Below, in pieces: positions 54,136 to 64,000 of a DNA stretch of 64,000 bases; within the stretch, counting starts at the first letter, position 1; each line of letters begins with the position of its first letter. The stretch spans positions 124,001 to 188,000 of the forward strand of contig NZ_NQKX01000009.1 in assembly GCF_002252635.1 (NCBI RefSeq), written 5' to 3'. The DNA comes from Synechococcus sp. MW101C3. GTDB taxonomy: Bacteria > Cyanobacteriota > Cyanobacteriia > PCC-6307 > Cyanobiaceae. The notes under the pieces were generated by a model. It was not told the origin of the DNA. It saw only the letters and a program-made list of their open reading frames with translations, and ran no database searches. The position numbers were made by a program, and so were the translations under genes.

Positions 54136-54933
54136 ATGGGATTCCTGCTCTCCAAGCTGCTGCCGCTGCTGCTCTACCCGCTGGGGCTGGCCATCGGCCT
54201 GCAGACGATCGCCCTGGCGGGGCGGCGCCGCCGCTGGAGCCCCTGGCTGAGTGGCGGCAGCCTGGCGTTGCTGTGGATCAGTGCCCTGCCGTTCACGGCC
54301 CGGCAGCTGGTCTGGGGCCTGGAGGAGCGCAGCGCCGCCCTCACCCCCAGCCCGCTTCCCACCGCCGACGCCGTGATCGTGCTGGGCGGCGGCCTGCAGC
54401 CCCAGCTGGCGCCCCGCACCAGCGTGGAGGTGAACGAGGCGGGCGACCGCCTGCTCACCGGCGTGCGGCTGCTGCAGGCCGGCAAGGCGCCGCTGCTGCT
54501 GCTGAGCGGCGGCAGGGTGACCTTCCGCAGCGCCAACCCGGCGCCGGCGGAGGCTGAAACGGCGCGGCGGCTGGCACTGGAGCTCGGCGTGCCGGAGGGG
54601 CGCCTGCTGCTCAGCGATCAGGCCCGCACCACCGCGGAAGAGGCCCTGGCGCTGCGTGCGATCGGCCGGGCCCGGGGCTGGCGTTCAGTGCTGCTGGTCA
54701 CCAGCGCGATGCACATGCCCCGCTCGCTGGCCACGTTTCAGCGCCGCTCAGGGCTCCAGGTGGTGCCGGTGGCCTGCGACTACCTGCTGCCGGCCCGCAG
54801 CGCAACCGGAAGCCCGACCGCCGCCTCGCTGCTGATCGAGCTGCTGCCCGAAGCGGGCGCCCTGCAGCTCACCACCCAGGCGCTCAAGGAGCACCTGGGG
54901 CTGCTGGTGTACCGGCTGCGCGGCTGGAGTTGA
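54136..54933 (+). CDS. YdcF family (DUF218) membrane protein
   Basis: A 265-residue protein with two N-terminal membrane helices (about 1-25 and 37-55) and a DUF218 domain. ADAVIVLGGG, AGDRLLTGVRLLQAGKAPLLLLSGG, LLLSDQARTTAEEALAL and LLVTSAMHMPRSLATF are the family's conserved stretches. Members such as SanA/YdcF are linked to envelope integrity. It starts 10 bases after the coiled-coil gene and may be in the egt operon. Confidence 0.9.
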   Translation: MGFLLSKLLPLLLYPLGLAIGLQTIALAGRRRRWSPWLSGGSLALLWISALPFTARQLVWGLEERSAALTPSPLPTADAVIVLGGGLQPQLAPRTSVEVNEAGDRLLTGVRLLQAGKAPLLLLSGGRVTFRSANPAPAEAETARRLALELGVPEGRLLLSDQARTTAEEALALRAIGRARGWRSVLLVTSAMHMPRSLATFQRRSGLQVVPVACDYLLPARSATGSPTAASLLIELLPEAGALQLTTQALKEHLGLLVYRLRGWS

Positions 54934-54983
54934 TGGCCGGGATGGGGCGCAGACGGGCTTGCGGCGGCCAACCAGGGCGGCAG

Positions 54984-55247
54984 CTACTTCTTTGGCGCCG
55001 GTGGCACCAGGCTCACACCTTCGGGCGGCGGGGTGGGATCGGGATCGGCGATCAGCATGTGCTGGAGCACGATCTCCGGGCGTTCACTGTCGCGCCAACG
55101 GATCCTGTAAGCCGGCATCTTGGTGCCACGGCTGGTGGTCTGCTCCACCGGCTCCATCACCCAACCGCGACGGGAGCGGCCCTGAGGGTTGCGCTTGACC
55201 ACCGCATCTGCGTGCTTGAAGCGGAATCCAACGCGCTCACCGCTCAT
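54984..55247 (-). CDS. Conserved hypothetical cyanobacterial small protein
   Basis: An 87-residue basic protein. VGFRFKHADAVVKRNPQGRSRRGWVME opens a probable SH3-like barrel, continuing as MPAYRIRWRDSERPEIVLQHML, and it ends in a proline-rich tail. It looks like a small cyanobacterial family of unknown function. It converges on the YdcF gene and is downstream of lysS on the same strand, 46 bases from its stop. Confidence 0.65.
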   Translation of the reverse strand: MSGERVGFRFKHADAVVKRNPQGRSRRGWVMEPVEQTTSRGTKMPAYRIRWRDSERPEIVLQHMLIADPDPTPPPEGVSLVPPAPKK

Positions 55248-55292
55248 GGGCCAAGGTCAGTGCCAACGTGACCCCATTATCCACTTTGCCCT

Positions 55293-56813
55293 TCAAGCTC
55301 CAGTGGAACCGGCCTCTGGACGCAAGAGCGGGAAGGCGATCACATCACGGATGCTGGGGCTGTCGGTGAGCAGCATGGCCAACCGGTCGATGCCGATGCC
55401 CAGCCCGCCGGTGGGAGGCATGCCCACCTCAAGAGCTTGGAGGAAATCCTCATCCACCCCCTGCGCCTCCAGGTCGCCGGCGAGGCGACGCTCCTGCTGG
55501 GCCTCCAGGCGCCGGCGCTGATCGACGGGATCGATCAGCTCGCTGAAGGCGTTGGCGGTTTCACGGCCCACGATGAACAGCTCGAAACGCTCCACCAAGC
55601 CGGGCTTGCTGCGGTGCGTGCGCGCCAGCGGTGAGATCTCCACCGGGTAATCGAGCACGAAGGTGGGCTGGATCAGGCTGGCTTCCACCCGCTGTTCGAA
55701 GGCCTCGTTGAGCAGACGACCCACGCTGTCAGCGGCGGCGGGCACCTCCAGCCCAGCGGCGACCATGGCGGCGGCGGCCTGCTCACGGCTGGCGAAGCCG
55801 TTGAAATCGAGCCCGGTGGCCTGCTCCACCAGCTCGTGCATGGTGGCCCGGCGCCAGGGGGGCGTGAGATCGATCGCCACGCCCTGATACGTGAGGGCGG
55901 TGGTGCCGCACACCTGCTCGGTGACGTCCGCGATCATCTGCTCGGTGAGCGCCATCATGTCGGTGTAATCGGCATAGGCCTGATACACCTCCACCGAAGT
56001 GAATTCGGGGTTGTGGCGTGTGCTGATGCCTTCGTTGCGGAAGATGCGGCCCAGTTCGTAGACCCGCTCGAAGCCACCCACCACCAGCCGCTTGAGATGC
56101 AGCTCGGTGGCGATGCGCAGGAACAGCGGCAGATCGAGGGCGTTGTGGTGGGTGCAGAAGGGGCGGGCGTCGGCGCCACCGGCCTCCAGATTCAGCACCG
56201 GCGTCTCGATCTCGAGGAAGTCGCGGGCATCGAGCCAGCGGCGGATGCCGCTCACCAGACGGGCACGGCGGCGGAAGGTTTCGCGGGTGTGCGGCGAAAC
56301 GATCAGATCGAGATAGCGCTGGCGGTAGCGCTTCTCCACATCCGCCAGGCCATGCCATTTATCGGGCAGGGGCTGCAGCGACTTGCAGAGCATGTCCCAG
56401 GCCGTCACCTTCACCGACAGCTCACCCCGGTCGGTGCGCCGCAGTGTGCCGTGCACACCGATCAGATCGCCGGCATCCACCAGCGAGGTGATCTGGGCAA
56501 AGGCCTCGGGCTGCTCGGGCAAGGCCGCCAGCAGGTGGGCCTTCTCGATGAACAGCTGAATCGGGCCGCTTTCATCCACCAGGGTGAAGAAAGCGAGCTT
56601 GCCCATCACCCGGCGGGTCATCACCCGGCCGGCCACGGCCACGGCCACGGCACGCTCCTCGCCGTTGGGCAGGTCGGCGTGCTCCTGCTGCAGGGCAGCG
56701 GTGCGGTGGCTGGGCTCGAAGCGCAGGGCATAGGGGCCCTGACCGAGGGCCGCCAGGGCCTGGCCCTTCTCGAAGCGCGCCTGCTCCAGGCGGTTGACGG
56801 GGTGCTCCGGCAA
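55293..56813 (-). CDS. lysS: Lysyl-tRNA synthetase (class II)
   Basis: An enzyme of about 506 residues charging tRNA-Lys. An N-terminal OB fold ([31 protein letters not shown]) precedes the class II core: motif 1 around [14 protein letters not shown], motif 2 at [28 protein letters not shown], motif 3 at [14 protein letters not shown]. Start codon unclear: TTG at 56813 gives normal length; no ATG or GTG is well placed. rpaB lies just upstream on the same strand. Confidence 0.93.
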   Translation of the reverse strand: MPEHPVNRLEQARFEKGQALAALGQGPYALRFEPSHRTAALQQEHADLPNGEERAVAVAVAGRVMTRRVMGKLAFFTLVDESGPIQLFIEKAHLLAALPEQPEAFAQITSLVDAGDLIGVHGTLRRTDRGELSVKVTAWDMLCKSLQPLPDKWHGLADVEKRYRQRYLDLIVSPHTRETFRRRARLVSGIRRWLDARDFLEIETPVLNLEAGGADARPFCTHHNALDLPLFLRIATELHLKRLVVGGFERVYELGRIFRNEGISTRHNPEFTSVEVYQAYADYTDMMALTEQMIADVTEQVCGTTALTYQGVAIDLTPPWRRATMHELVEQATGLDFNGFASREQAAAAMVAAGLEVPAAADSVGRLLNEAFEQRVEASLIQPTFVLDYPVEISPLARTHRSKPGLVERFELFIVGRETANAFSELIDPVDQRRRLEAQQERRLAGDLEAQGVDEDFLQALEVGMPPTGGLGIGIDRLAMLLTDSPSIRDVIAFPLLRPEAGSTGA

Positions 56814-56866
56814 GGCGACGAACAGGGGACGGAAGGAACCATCCTGCAGGAGCGCAGGCGGCGGGC

Positions 56867-57676
56867 CTAAGCGGTGACGGCGACCAGGGGGTCGATCATC
56901 CGTTGCGAGGCGTAGCCGGTGCCGCGCACGGTGAGGATCAGCTCGGGGTTGCGGGGGTCGGGTTCGAGCTTGCCGCGCAGGCGGGCCACATACACATCCA
57001 CAACGCGCAGATCCGCGGCGCGGCGCGGCGGGTAGCCCCACAGCTGCTCAAGGATCTCGGCGCGCGGCACCACCCGGCCGGGCTCGCGGAACAGCAGCTC
57101 CAGCAAGCTGAATTCGGTGTAGGTGAGGCCGATGCGCTCACCGGCGCGGGTCACCTGACGGCGGTTGGTGTCCACCACCAGGTCTCCGATGCGCATCACA
57201 CCCTGGCCGGCGGGGATGTCGCGGGGTTCGCTGTTGGCGGATCCACGCCCCACCCGCCGCAGGATCGTGGAGATGCGGGTTTCGAGTTCCTTGGGGCTGA
57301 ACGGCTTGGGCAGGTAGTCGTCGGCGCCGAGATCAAGGCCGGCCACCCGCTCGGCGATCGCATCAAGAGCCGAGAGGAAGATGATCGGCACGCAGGATTC
57401 GGCCCGCAGGCGCCGGCATACCGCAAAGCCGTCCAGCTTCGGCAGCATCACGTCGAGCACGACGAGGTCGGGCTGCTCCTGATGGAACAGGGTGAGGGCC
57501 TCCTCCCCATCCTCGGCGCAGAGGACGCGGTAGCCCGCGAGCTGCAGGCGCATCACCAGCACGCGGCGCACGGCGGCCTCGTCGTCGACGACGAGCAGGG
57601 TGGCCTTGGGTGCTGTCCGCGTGTCCTGAACCACCGCCTCCGCCTTGGCTTGCCGAGGCTGCGTGTCCAGTGGCAT
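56867..57676 (-). CDS. rpaB: Response regulator RpaB (OmpR family)
   Basis: A 269-residue essential cyanobacterial regulator controlling photosystem and high-light genes. Receiver: [14 protein letters not shown] with the acidic pair, phosphorylated Asp in [14 protein letters not shown], and [13 protein letters not shown] with the conserved Lys. The C-terminal winged helix contains [42 protein letters not shown], and ends GTGYASQRM. Its kinase is not nearby. About 160 bases upstream are free for a promoter. Confidence 0.92.
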   Translation of the reverse strand: MPLDTQPRQAKAEAVVQDTRTAPKATLLVVDDEAAVRRVLVMRLQLAGYRVLCAEDGEEALTLFHQEQPDLVVLDVMLPKLDGFAVCRRLRAESCVPIIFLSALDAIAERVAGLDLGADDYLPKPFSPKELETRISTILRRVGRGSANSEPRDIPAGQGVMRIGDLVVDTNRRQVTRAGERIGLTYTEFSLLELLFREPGRVVPRAEILEQLWGYPPRRAADLRVVDVYVARLRGKLEPDPRNPELILTVRGTGYASQRMIDPLVAVTA

Positions 57677-57840
57677 CACAGAAACAGTCGTGAAGAAAAA
57701 TCACCCTACCTGTCAGCTTGTACGCATGGAGAGCACAAGGCGCACGTCAGGGAGTAGCAGCGCCAAGACTTAATGATTTTTCAATAGTTGCAGCGGCGCC
57801 GGCAGCCACCGGTCAGCACCATTCTCACCAAGCCCATCGG

Positions 57841-57885
57841 TGGCCTCGCCGTGCGGCGCGGTCGCCACGCCGCACGGCGAGGCCA
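57841..57885. terminator. Long GC-rich hairpin, possible terminator
   Basis: A perfect 18-bp inverted repeat (TGGCCTCGCCGTGCGGCG at 57841-57858 and its complement at 57868-57885) around a 9-base loop. It begins 4 bases after the stop of the minus-strand binding-protein gene. No T-run follows on either strand, so it may act as a 3' stabiliser or a Rho-aided terminator rather than a classic intrinsic terminator. Confidence 0.6.
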
Positions 57886-57889
57886 GGGC

Positions 57890-59200
57890 TCAGGGCCAGC
57901 GACCTTCCGCGTAGAGGTTCCATTCCCGCTCCGCCGCCAGCACGGCCGCATCGCTGCTGATCTGGCCAAGCATGGCGCGCTGGAGCTGGCGGTAGATGAT
58001 CGCCTGCAGCCGCTTCACGCCGGGGTTGGCGGGCACCAGCACCCGTGCCCGCCCCAGCGTTTCAGCTGATTCCAGGCGTGCCGCATGCACCAGCGCCTGC
58101 TGGGGATCGGCAGGCGTGTCCCGCCGCAGCTGTTGCTCGATCGTGGTGAGCGCCTGCCGGGCCGAGGGGAGCACCCGCGCCTGCTCAGCGAAGCGGGCCT
58201 GATTGCTGGCGTTGGTCAGGAACAGGGCAAAGCTCATCGCTTCCTTGGGCATGGCGCTCTGGCGCGGAACCGCCAGGTTCATGACCGCCACGTTGGCGGT
58301 GCCGTCGGGGCCGGTGAGCGGCGGGTGGGGTTCGGTGACGGCAGCGATCCCCGGGGCGTTGGTCTGGATGCTGCGCAGGAACTCAGCGCCGCTGGCCAGC
58401 ATCGCCAGCTCACCGCCCTGGTAGAGCTCGATCGCACGCCGGTAGCCCTGGCTCACCACTTCACGCGGCAGCAGGCCACGGCGGTAGAGATCGGTCCAGA
58501 AGGCGAAGGCCCGCCGACCCGCCGGGCTGTTGAAGGCGGCCCGTTGGCGGTCATCGGTGAGGGTCACACCCATCTGCACCATCGACTCCAGCAGCTCGGC
58601 CGAGTCATCCGGCACCACCGTGACGAACAGCGCATGGCGGCCGGTGCGCCGTTTCACCGCTTCCGCGAAAGCCGGCACCTCCTCCCAGCGGCGCGGTGGG
58701 TCGGCGTATCCGGCCCGCTTCAGCAGGTCGCGGTTGGCGAGCGTGATGCGCGCCGTGAGATACCAGGGGATCGCGAACTGTCCATCCGCGTTGCGGCTGG
58801 CTGCCCAGATGCGCTGCAGATAGATCTCTGAGGCCCCAGGCGGCAGCAGTGGATCGAGGTCGAGCAGCCCCCCCTTGCTGGCCAGGTTGGCGGCGAACAG
58901 CGGGTTGAGGTTCACGACGTCGGGGGCGGTGCGGGCGTAGACCGCCGCCAGCAGCTTGCGCTCCACCGATCCCCAGGGGATGTCGGTCCAACGCACCGTG
59001 ATGCCCGGGTTCTCCTTCTCCCAGGCGGCGATCACCTCGGTGAGGTAGGCGTCGAACTTGGGGGAGAGATCGAGCGTCCAGACGTTCAGCTGGCGCCCCT
59101 GGCTGCGCGGACCGCCGCAGCCCGCCAGCACCGCCGCCAGCAGGGTCAGCACGGCACGCCGCCGCCAGCGCCCCCGGATCCCCTCGGTCAGCCCCCGCAT
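57890..59200 (-). CDS. Sugar ABC transporter substrate-binding lipoprotein
   Basis: A 436-residue family 1 extracellular solute-binding protein. The signal peptide ends in a lipobox (LLAAVLAGCGGP). LNVWTLDLSPKFDAYLTEVIAAWEKENPGITVRWTDIPWG opens the mature fold, and PDVVNLNPLFAANLASKGGLLDL, AIPWYL and GELAMLASGAEFLRSI are typical of maltose- or glucosylglycerol-type binding proteins. No permease or ATPase gene is next to it, so partners are elsewhere. The ligand cannot be read from sequence. Confidence 0.88.
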   Translation of the reverse strand: MRGLTEGIRGRWRRRAVLTLLAAVLAGCGGPRSQGRQLNVWTLDLSPKFDAYLTEVIAAWEKENPGITVRWTDIPWGSVERKLLAAVYARTAPDVVNLNPLFAANLASKGGLLDLDPLLPPGASEIYLQRIWAASRNADGQFAIPWYLTARITLANRDLLKRAGYADPPRRWEEVPAFAEAVKRRTGRHALFVTVVPDDSAELLESMVQMGVTLTDDRQRAAFNSPAGRRAFAFWTDLYRRGLLPREVVSQGYRRAIELYQGGELAMLASGAEFLRSIQTNAPGIAAVTEPHPPLTGPDGTANVAVMNLAVPRQSAMPKEAMSFALFLTNASNQARFAEQARVLPSARQALTTIEQQLRRDTPADPQQALVHAARLESAETLGRARVLVPANPGVKRLQAIIYRQLQRAMLGQISSDAAVLAAEREWNLYAEGRWP

Positions 59201-59204
59201 CGCT

Positions 59205-59714
59205 TCAGCCCCTCGATGGTGCGTTCTGCTGCCGCCAGAGCAACAGCAGCAGCGAACAGATCATCGGCGCCAGCAGACCGGTGAGCAGGGTCTGGGTCAG
59301 CAGGGTGCGCAGGCTGCCGGCGAGAGGCAGCTGGGGGGGTAGGCCCAGCCGCTGAAGGATCAAGCTGAGCCCCAGCAGAAAGGTGCCGATCAGGGCCAGC
59401 AGCCCGAGGCTGAAGCTGCGCTCAAGCGGCGGTCCCTTGCGGCCGAGCCTCCCCCACCACCAGCCCAGCAGCACCAGCGCCGGAATCTGGGTGGCGCCAT
59501 CGAGGGTGAGGGCGTCGAGCAACAGCCCCAGCCCCAGCCCAGCCAGGGCACCGGAGACCGGCCCATCGCTGATCGCCCAGGGCAGAAGCCACAGCACCGC
59601 CCAGCTGGGTGGTGCCCCCGAGAGGCGCAGCAGCGCGGGAGAGGCCAGCGTGAGCCATGGCACGAGCAGAGCGCTGGCCACAAACCAGGGGTGGCGGTGC
59701 AGCTTGCCCACCAT
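59205..59714 (-). CDS. mreD: Rod shape-determining protein MreD
   Basis: A 169-residue membrane protein with about five helices. PWAISDGPVSGALAGLGLGLLLDAL contains the MreD-type Gly/Asp helix. It follows mreC without a gap on the same strand, completing mreBCD, which positions cell-wall synthesis during elongation. Sequence identity alone would be weak; order makes the call. Confidence 0.85.
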   Translation of the reverse strand: MVGKLHRHPWFVASALLVPWLTLASPALLRLSGAPPSWAVLWLLPWAISDGPVSGALAGLGLGLLLDALTLDGATQIPALVLLGWWWGRLGRKGPPLERSFSLGLLALIGTFLLGLSLILQRLGLPPQLPLAGSLRTLLTQTLLTGLLAPMICSLLLLLWRQQNAPSRG

Positions 59715-60473
59715 TCAGGGCGCCGCCTGCCGGGGCTGCACCAGCACCTGCACCCAGTCGATCGCTTCCACCGGCGCACTGAGCTGCACCACCGCCGTGG
59801 GCGCCGGCACGGCCTTTTCATCCACCGACTGGATCACGCCAACGCTCATCCCCGGCGGCACCAGCGTGCTGGCCGGCGAGGTGACCACGACATCCCCTGG
59901 GCGCACCTGCGGATCCTTCACCAGAAAACGCAGCTCGGGCCGGCTGCCGTTCACGCCGGTGAGCAGGCCCATGCTCTGGGTGCGCCCCACCCACACGCCG
60001 ATGCGGCTGGAGGAATCGGTAAGCAGGGCCACCCGCGCGGTGGTGGGGGTGACGCTGGCCACCCGGCCCACCAGGCCGCCCGGGCCCACCACCGCATCAC
60101 CGCGGCGAATACCCTGAAGCTCACCGGCGCCGAGCACCAACTGCTTCCACCAGCCCTCGGGCTCGCGCGAGATCACCGCCGCCGTGACCTCCTGGGGGTT
60201 GGCCCGCTGCAGACCCAGCAGGGTGCGCAGGCGCCGGTTGTCCTGCTCCAACTGGGCCAGTCGGCTGCGCTGGTCGAGCTGCTGGGCTGACTGCAACCAC
60301 TCGCGCTGGGCCGTGCCGGGCCAGAACGGACGGCTGACCAGCGCGTAGGCATCCGTGAGGAAGGCCCCCTTGCTGAAGCGGACCCCCACCAGCGCCAGCA
60401 GCAGCAGCCACCAGGGCCAAGCCTGGATCACCCGTTGCAGCGAGGGGACGCGCGGCAGGCGCCCGAACGGCAT
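59715..60473 (-). CDS. mreC: Rod shape-determining protein MreC
   Basis: A 252-residue periplasmic scaffold with one N-terminal membrane helix (about 14-33), a coiled coil (QLDQRSRLAQLEQDNRRLRTLLGL) and the beta domain (AAVISREPEGWWKQLVLGAGELQGIRRGDAVVGPGGLVGRV). Links MreB to wall synthases. It begins 5 bases after the mreB stop. Confidence 0.94.
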   Translation of the reverse strand: MPFGRLPRVPSLQRVIQAWPWWLLLLALVGVRFSKGAFLTDAYALVSRPFWPGTAQREWLQSAQQLDQRSRLAQLEQDNRRLRTLLGLQRANPQEVTAAVISREPEGWWKQLVLGAGELQGIRRGDAVVGPGGLVGRVASVTPTTARVALLTDSSSRIGVWVGRTQSMGLLTGVNGSRPELRFLVKDPQVRPGDVVVTSPASTLVPPGMSVGVIQSVDEKAVPAPTAVVQLSAPVEAIDWVQVLVQPRQAAP

Positions 60474-60478
60474 GGATT

Positions 60479-61525
60479 TCAGGAGGACAGACGGGAGAAG
60501 TCAGGCGTGTCGAGCACGCGCTCCAGGCGCTTGTAGTCCTCCAGCACCTGGCCGCAGCCACTGACCACGCACAGGAGCGGATCCTGGGCCACGTGGGTGA
60601 GGATCCCGGTTTCGTGGCTGATCAGCTCGCTGATGCCGCGCACCAGGGCACCACCGCCGGCCAGCATGATGCCGCGATCGACGATGTCGGCGGCGAGCTC
60701 GGGCGGGGTGCGCTCAAGGGTGCGCTTCACCGCCTCCACGATCACGTTGAGCGGTTCGGCCATCGCTTCACGGATGTCACCGGAGCGCACGTTGATGGTG
60801 CGGGGCAGGCCGGAGAGCAGGTGCAGCCCGCGCACGTCCATCGAGGTCTCGTCGTGGGCGTCGTCGGGGAAAGCGGAGCCGATGCGGATCTTGATGTCTT
60901 CGGCGGTGCGCTCGCCCACCACCAGGTTGTGGACCTTCTTGAGGTACACCCCGATGGCCTCGCTGATCTCATCGCCGGCCACCCGCACCGACTCGCTGAG
61001 CACGGTGCCACCGAGACTGAGCACCGCCACCTCGGTGGTGCCGCCCCCGATGTCGACAATCATGGTGCCCACCGGCTCCGTGACCGGCAGGCCGGCGCCG
61101 ATCGCGGCCGCCACCGGCTCATCGATCAGGTGCACTTCGCGGGCACCGGCCAGGCCGGCCTCACGCACCGCGCGGCGTTCCACGCCGGTGACGCCGCTGG
61201 GAATGCCGATCACCAGACGGGGCGCCACGATGCCGCGGCCCTCGTTCCCCTTCTGGATGAAGGTCTTGATCATCTGCTCGGCGGCGTCGAAGTCGGCGAT
61301 GACTCCGTCGCGCAGGGGGCGCACGGCGCGGATGTTGCCCGGGGTGCGGCCGAGCATGAGCTTCGCTTCATCCCCCACGGCCAGGGGCACACCCCGCTCA
61401 AGATCGAGCGCCACTACGGAAGGCTCCTGAAGCACGATGCCCTTGCCGGACACGTACATCAGTGTGTTGGCCGTTCCCAGGTCGATGCCGATGTCGCGTG
61501 AGAGCTGGAAACGTCGAAAGAACAC
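60479..61525 (-). CDS. mreB: Rod shape-determining actin MreB
   Basis: A 348-residue actin homologue forming membrane filaments that guide elongation. IGIDLGTANTLMYVSGKGIVLQEPSVVA is phosphate loop 1, VDIGGGTTEVAVLSLGG phosphate loop 2, IMLAGGGALVRGISELI the adenosine motif. Start of the mreBCD operon; the region between it and ssb holds divergent promoters. Confidence 0.96.
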   Translation of the reverse strand: MFFRRFQLSRDIGIDLGTANTLMYVSGKGIVLQEPSVVALDLERGVPLAVGDEAKLMLGRTPGNIRAVRPLRDGVIADFDAAEQMIKTFIQKGNEGRGIVAPRLVIGIPSGVTGVERRAVREAGLAGAREVHLIDEPVAAAIGAGLPVTEPVGTMIVDIGGGTTEVAVLSLGGTVLSESVRVAGDEISEAIGVYLKKVHNLVVGERTAEDIKIRIGSAFPDDAHDETSMDVRGLHLLSGLPRTINVRSGDIREAMAEPLNVIVEAVKRTLERTPPELAADIVDRGIMLAGGGALVRGISELISHETGILTHVAQDPLLCVVSGCGQVLEDYKRLERVLDTPDFSRLSS

Positions 61526-61708
61526 GTAGGAGCACCTGAGCGGTTGCGATCATAGGAGCGGGATCTGGCAGCAACCCCCCCGACGGTGGCGGTGGTACAT
61601 CCGGGTGGAACGGGGGAACCTTCAGGGAGAAGCGGCCTGCGGCACCTTGAGGCAACGGGGCGCATCATTGATTCAACAACTCCACTTTTTTCAACGACAG
61701 GACAATCC

Positions 61709-62137
61709 ATGGGTGTGAATTCCGTGACGCTGGTGGGCCGTGCCGGCCGTGATCCCGAGGTGCGCTACTTCGAATCCGGCAGCGTGGTCGCCAACCTGAC
61801 CCTCGCGGTCAACCGCCGCAGCCGCGACGACGAACCGGACTGGTTCAACCTCGAGATCTGGGGCAAGCAGGCCCAGGTGGCCGCCGACTACGTCAAGAAG
61901 GGGTCGTTGCTGGGGATCATCGGCAGCTTCAAGCTCGACCGCTGGACCGACCGCACCACCGGTGAGGAGCGCACCAAGCCGGTGGTGCGGGTCGACCGAC
62001 TCGAACTGCTGGGCTCCAAACGTGACGCCGACCAGGGCGCCTACGACGACGGCGGCGCTGGCGGCGGTTTCGGGGGCGGCGGCTATGGCGGCGGCTTCGG
62101 TGGTGGCGAGCCGAGCAGCGAGGAAGTTCCGTTCTGA
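61709..62137 (+). CDS. ssb: Single-stranded DNA-binding protein
   Basis: A 142-residue SSB with one OB fold: MGVNSVTLVGRAGRDPEVRYFESGS, VANLTLAVNRRSRDDEPDWFNLEIWGKQAQVAADYVKKG, then RTTGEERTKPVVRVDRLELLGSK. A glycine-rich tail ends in the acidic SSEEVPF tip that recruits partner proteins. The ATG at 61709 is the family start. Confidence 0.96.
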   Translation: MGVNSVTLVGRAGRDPEVRYFESGSVVANLTLAVNRRSRDDEPDWFNLEIWGKQAQVAADYVKKGSLLGIIGSFKLDRWTDRTTGEERTKPVVRVDRLELLGSKRDADQGAYDDGGAGGGFGGGGYGGGFGGGEPSSEEVPF

Positions 62138-62220
62138 GCCGCCTGCAAGGGCGTTGCCTTCAGCCGGAAGGTGGTCTTGGGCGGCTGGGCGGCCTGCGTG
62201 GCTTCCCCAGGGACTGAGCC

Positions 62221-62877
62221 TCAGTGGCTGTCCTGGCGCTTCTTCCAGATGCGCAGCCCCAGCCAGGCGCCGGCGGCCAGCACGGCAAGCACCAGCACCA
62301 CCTTGATCACCCGGGCCACCGGTTCGATCCACAGCTCCACGTTGCTGTAGCCCTCGCCCAGCAGCATGCCCGCCACTGTCAGCAGCAGGGTCCAGATCAG
62401 GCTGCCGGCCGTGGTCCAGATCAGGAAGGGCACCATCGGCATCATCTCGATGCCGGCGGGCACGGAGATCAAGGTGCGGATGCCGGGCACCAGCCGGCCC
62501 CAGAACACCAGGGCGGTGCCATGGCGGCTGAACCAGGTGCGGCTGCGGTGCAGCTCCTGCGGGCTGATGCCGATCCAGCGCCCATGGCGCGAGAGCCAGT
62601 GCTCGATGCGTTCCTCGTTCACCAGCCGCCCCACCCCATACCAGGGCAGGGCGCCGAGCACGGTGCCGAGCAATCCGGCCAGCACCACCGGAATCAGGCT
62701 GAGCTGCCCCTGCTGCACATAGAAGCCCCCCAGGGGCATGATCAGCTCGGAGGGGATCGGCGGAAAGAGGTTCTCGAGGAACATCGCCGCAAAGATCGCC
62801 GCATAACCGGCCATCGGGTTGGCCTCCACCGCCGAGCCGATCAGCTCGGGCAGTTGCTGAACCAGTTCGATGGCCAT
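62221..62877 (-). CDS. DedA family membrane protein
   Basis: A protein of 218 residues with five or six helices. FLENLFPPIPSELIMPLGGFYVQQG is the DedA signature with the conserved glutamate and proline pair, and FSRHGTALVFWGRLVPGIRTLISVPAGI holds the conserved Arg. DedA proteins are implicated in polyprenyl-phosphate or phospholipid flipping. Start ATG at 62877 chosen over 62910 to drop a charged leader. Confidence 0.92.
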   Translation of the reverse strand: MAIELVQQLPELIGSAVEANPMAGYAAIFAAMFLENLFPPIPSELIMPLGGFYVQQGQLSLIPVVLAGLLGTVLGALPWYGVGRLVNEERIEHWLSRHGRWIGISPQELHRSRTWFSRHGTALVFWGRLVPGIRTLISVPAGIEMMPMVPFLIWTTAGSLIWTLLLTVAGMLLGEGYSNVELWIEPVARVIKVVLVLAVLAAGAWLGLRIWKKRQDSH

Positions 62878-63015
62878 GCCGGCGGGCTCGTGATCGGGAA
62901 AGTCTTCCACGCTGACGTGAAGGTTGCCCGATGCTCAGGGGAGCGCCTTGCCGGCGAGGCCATCAGGCCTGCCGGCGAAGCAGCAACGCTGGGCGCGGAA
63001 CTGTGGGGCGCGGGA

Positions 63016-64000
<985 letters not shown>

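Overview
The window looks like chromosome from a GC-rich picocyanobacterium of the Synechococcus/Cyanobium/Vulcanococcus kind. Evidence for this is the OmpR-type regulator RpaB, the NDH-1 subunit NdhS, a cyanobacterial RNase P RNA, the UrtABCDE urea transporter beside a full urease set, mreBCD, and an ergothioneine operon with picocyanobacterial accessory proteins. The genus is inferred from gene content only.

Region 1 (1-3.4 kb) holds cell-envelope sugar genes: an internally deleted DUF2064 gene, a family-2 glycosyltransferase, a polytopic GT87-like glycosyltransferase and a DUF547 lipoprotein.

Region 2 (about 3.6-12.3 kb) is very different: lower GC, mostly unknown genes, and six recognisable attC recombination sites plus one stump, all in the same orientation. 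No integron integrase is visible in the window, so it reads as a cluster of attC sites lacking an integrase (CALIN). Cassettes carry a coupled pair of unknown genes, MazEF, a two-helix plus beta-barrel protein resembling the CBASS effector Cap15, a coiled-coil membrane protein on the minus strand, a decayed HicAB pair, a DUF2971 protein, an unknown 301-residue protein, a two-helix protein broken by an in-frame TGA, an XRE regulator with a palindromic operator next to a DUF2834 gene, and a VOC protein. Toxin-antitoxin and defence-like content fits a sedentary cassette array.

Region 3 (12.7-18 kb) returns to core genes: an ArsC-like arsenate reductase, tRNA-Arg(CCT), rnpB, rnc, ndhS, rimM, mannose-1-phosphate guanylyltransferase and galE. 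Region 4 (18-26.2 kb) is a minus-strand run of DUF2126, glycogen phosphorylase, transglutaminase-like, alpha-E and circularly permuted ATP-grasp genes.

Region 5 (26.3-43.9 kb) is a nitrogen-scavenging block: ureABC, ureD, ureEFG, urtABCDE and formamidase FmdA with its FmdB zinc ribbon. Together they import urea and split urea and formamide to ammonium. An efflux set (HlyD-like, a 76-residue two-helix protein, FUSC-like permease, TolC-like) sits between ureABC and ureDEFG.

Region 6 (44-54.9 kb) has a tightly overlapping minus-strand operon cysK, divergent kinase, queC, pabB, pabC. Facing away from it is the ergothioneine operon egtB-egtD with two hercynine-associated genes and a YdcF-like gene. 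Region 7 (55-64 kb) holds lysS, rpaB, a sugar-binding lipoprotein, mreBCD, ssb, a DedA protein and the start-truncated ahcY, which runs off the right edge.
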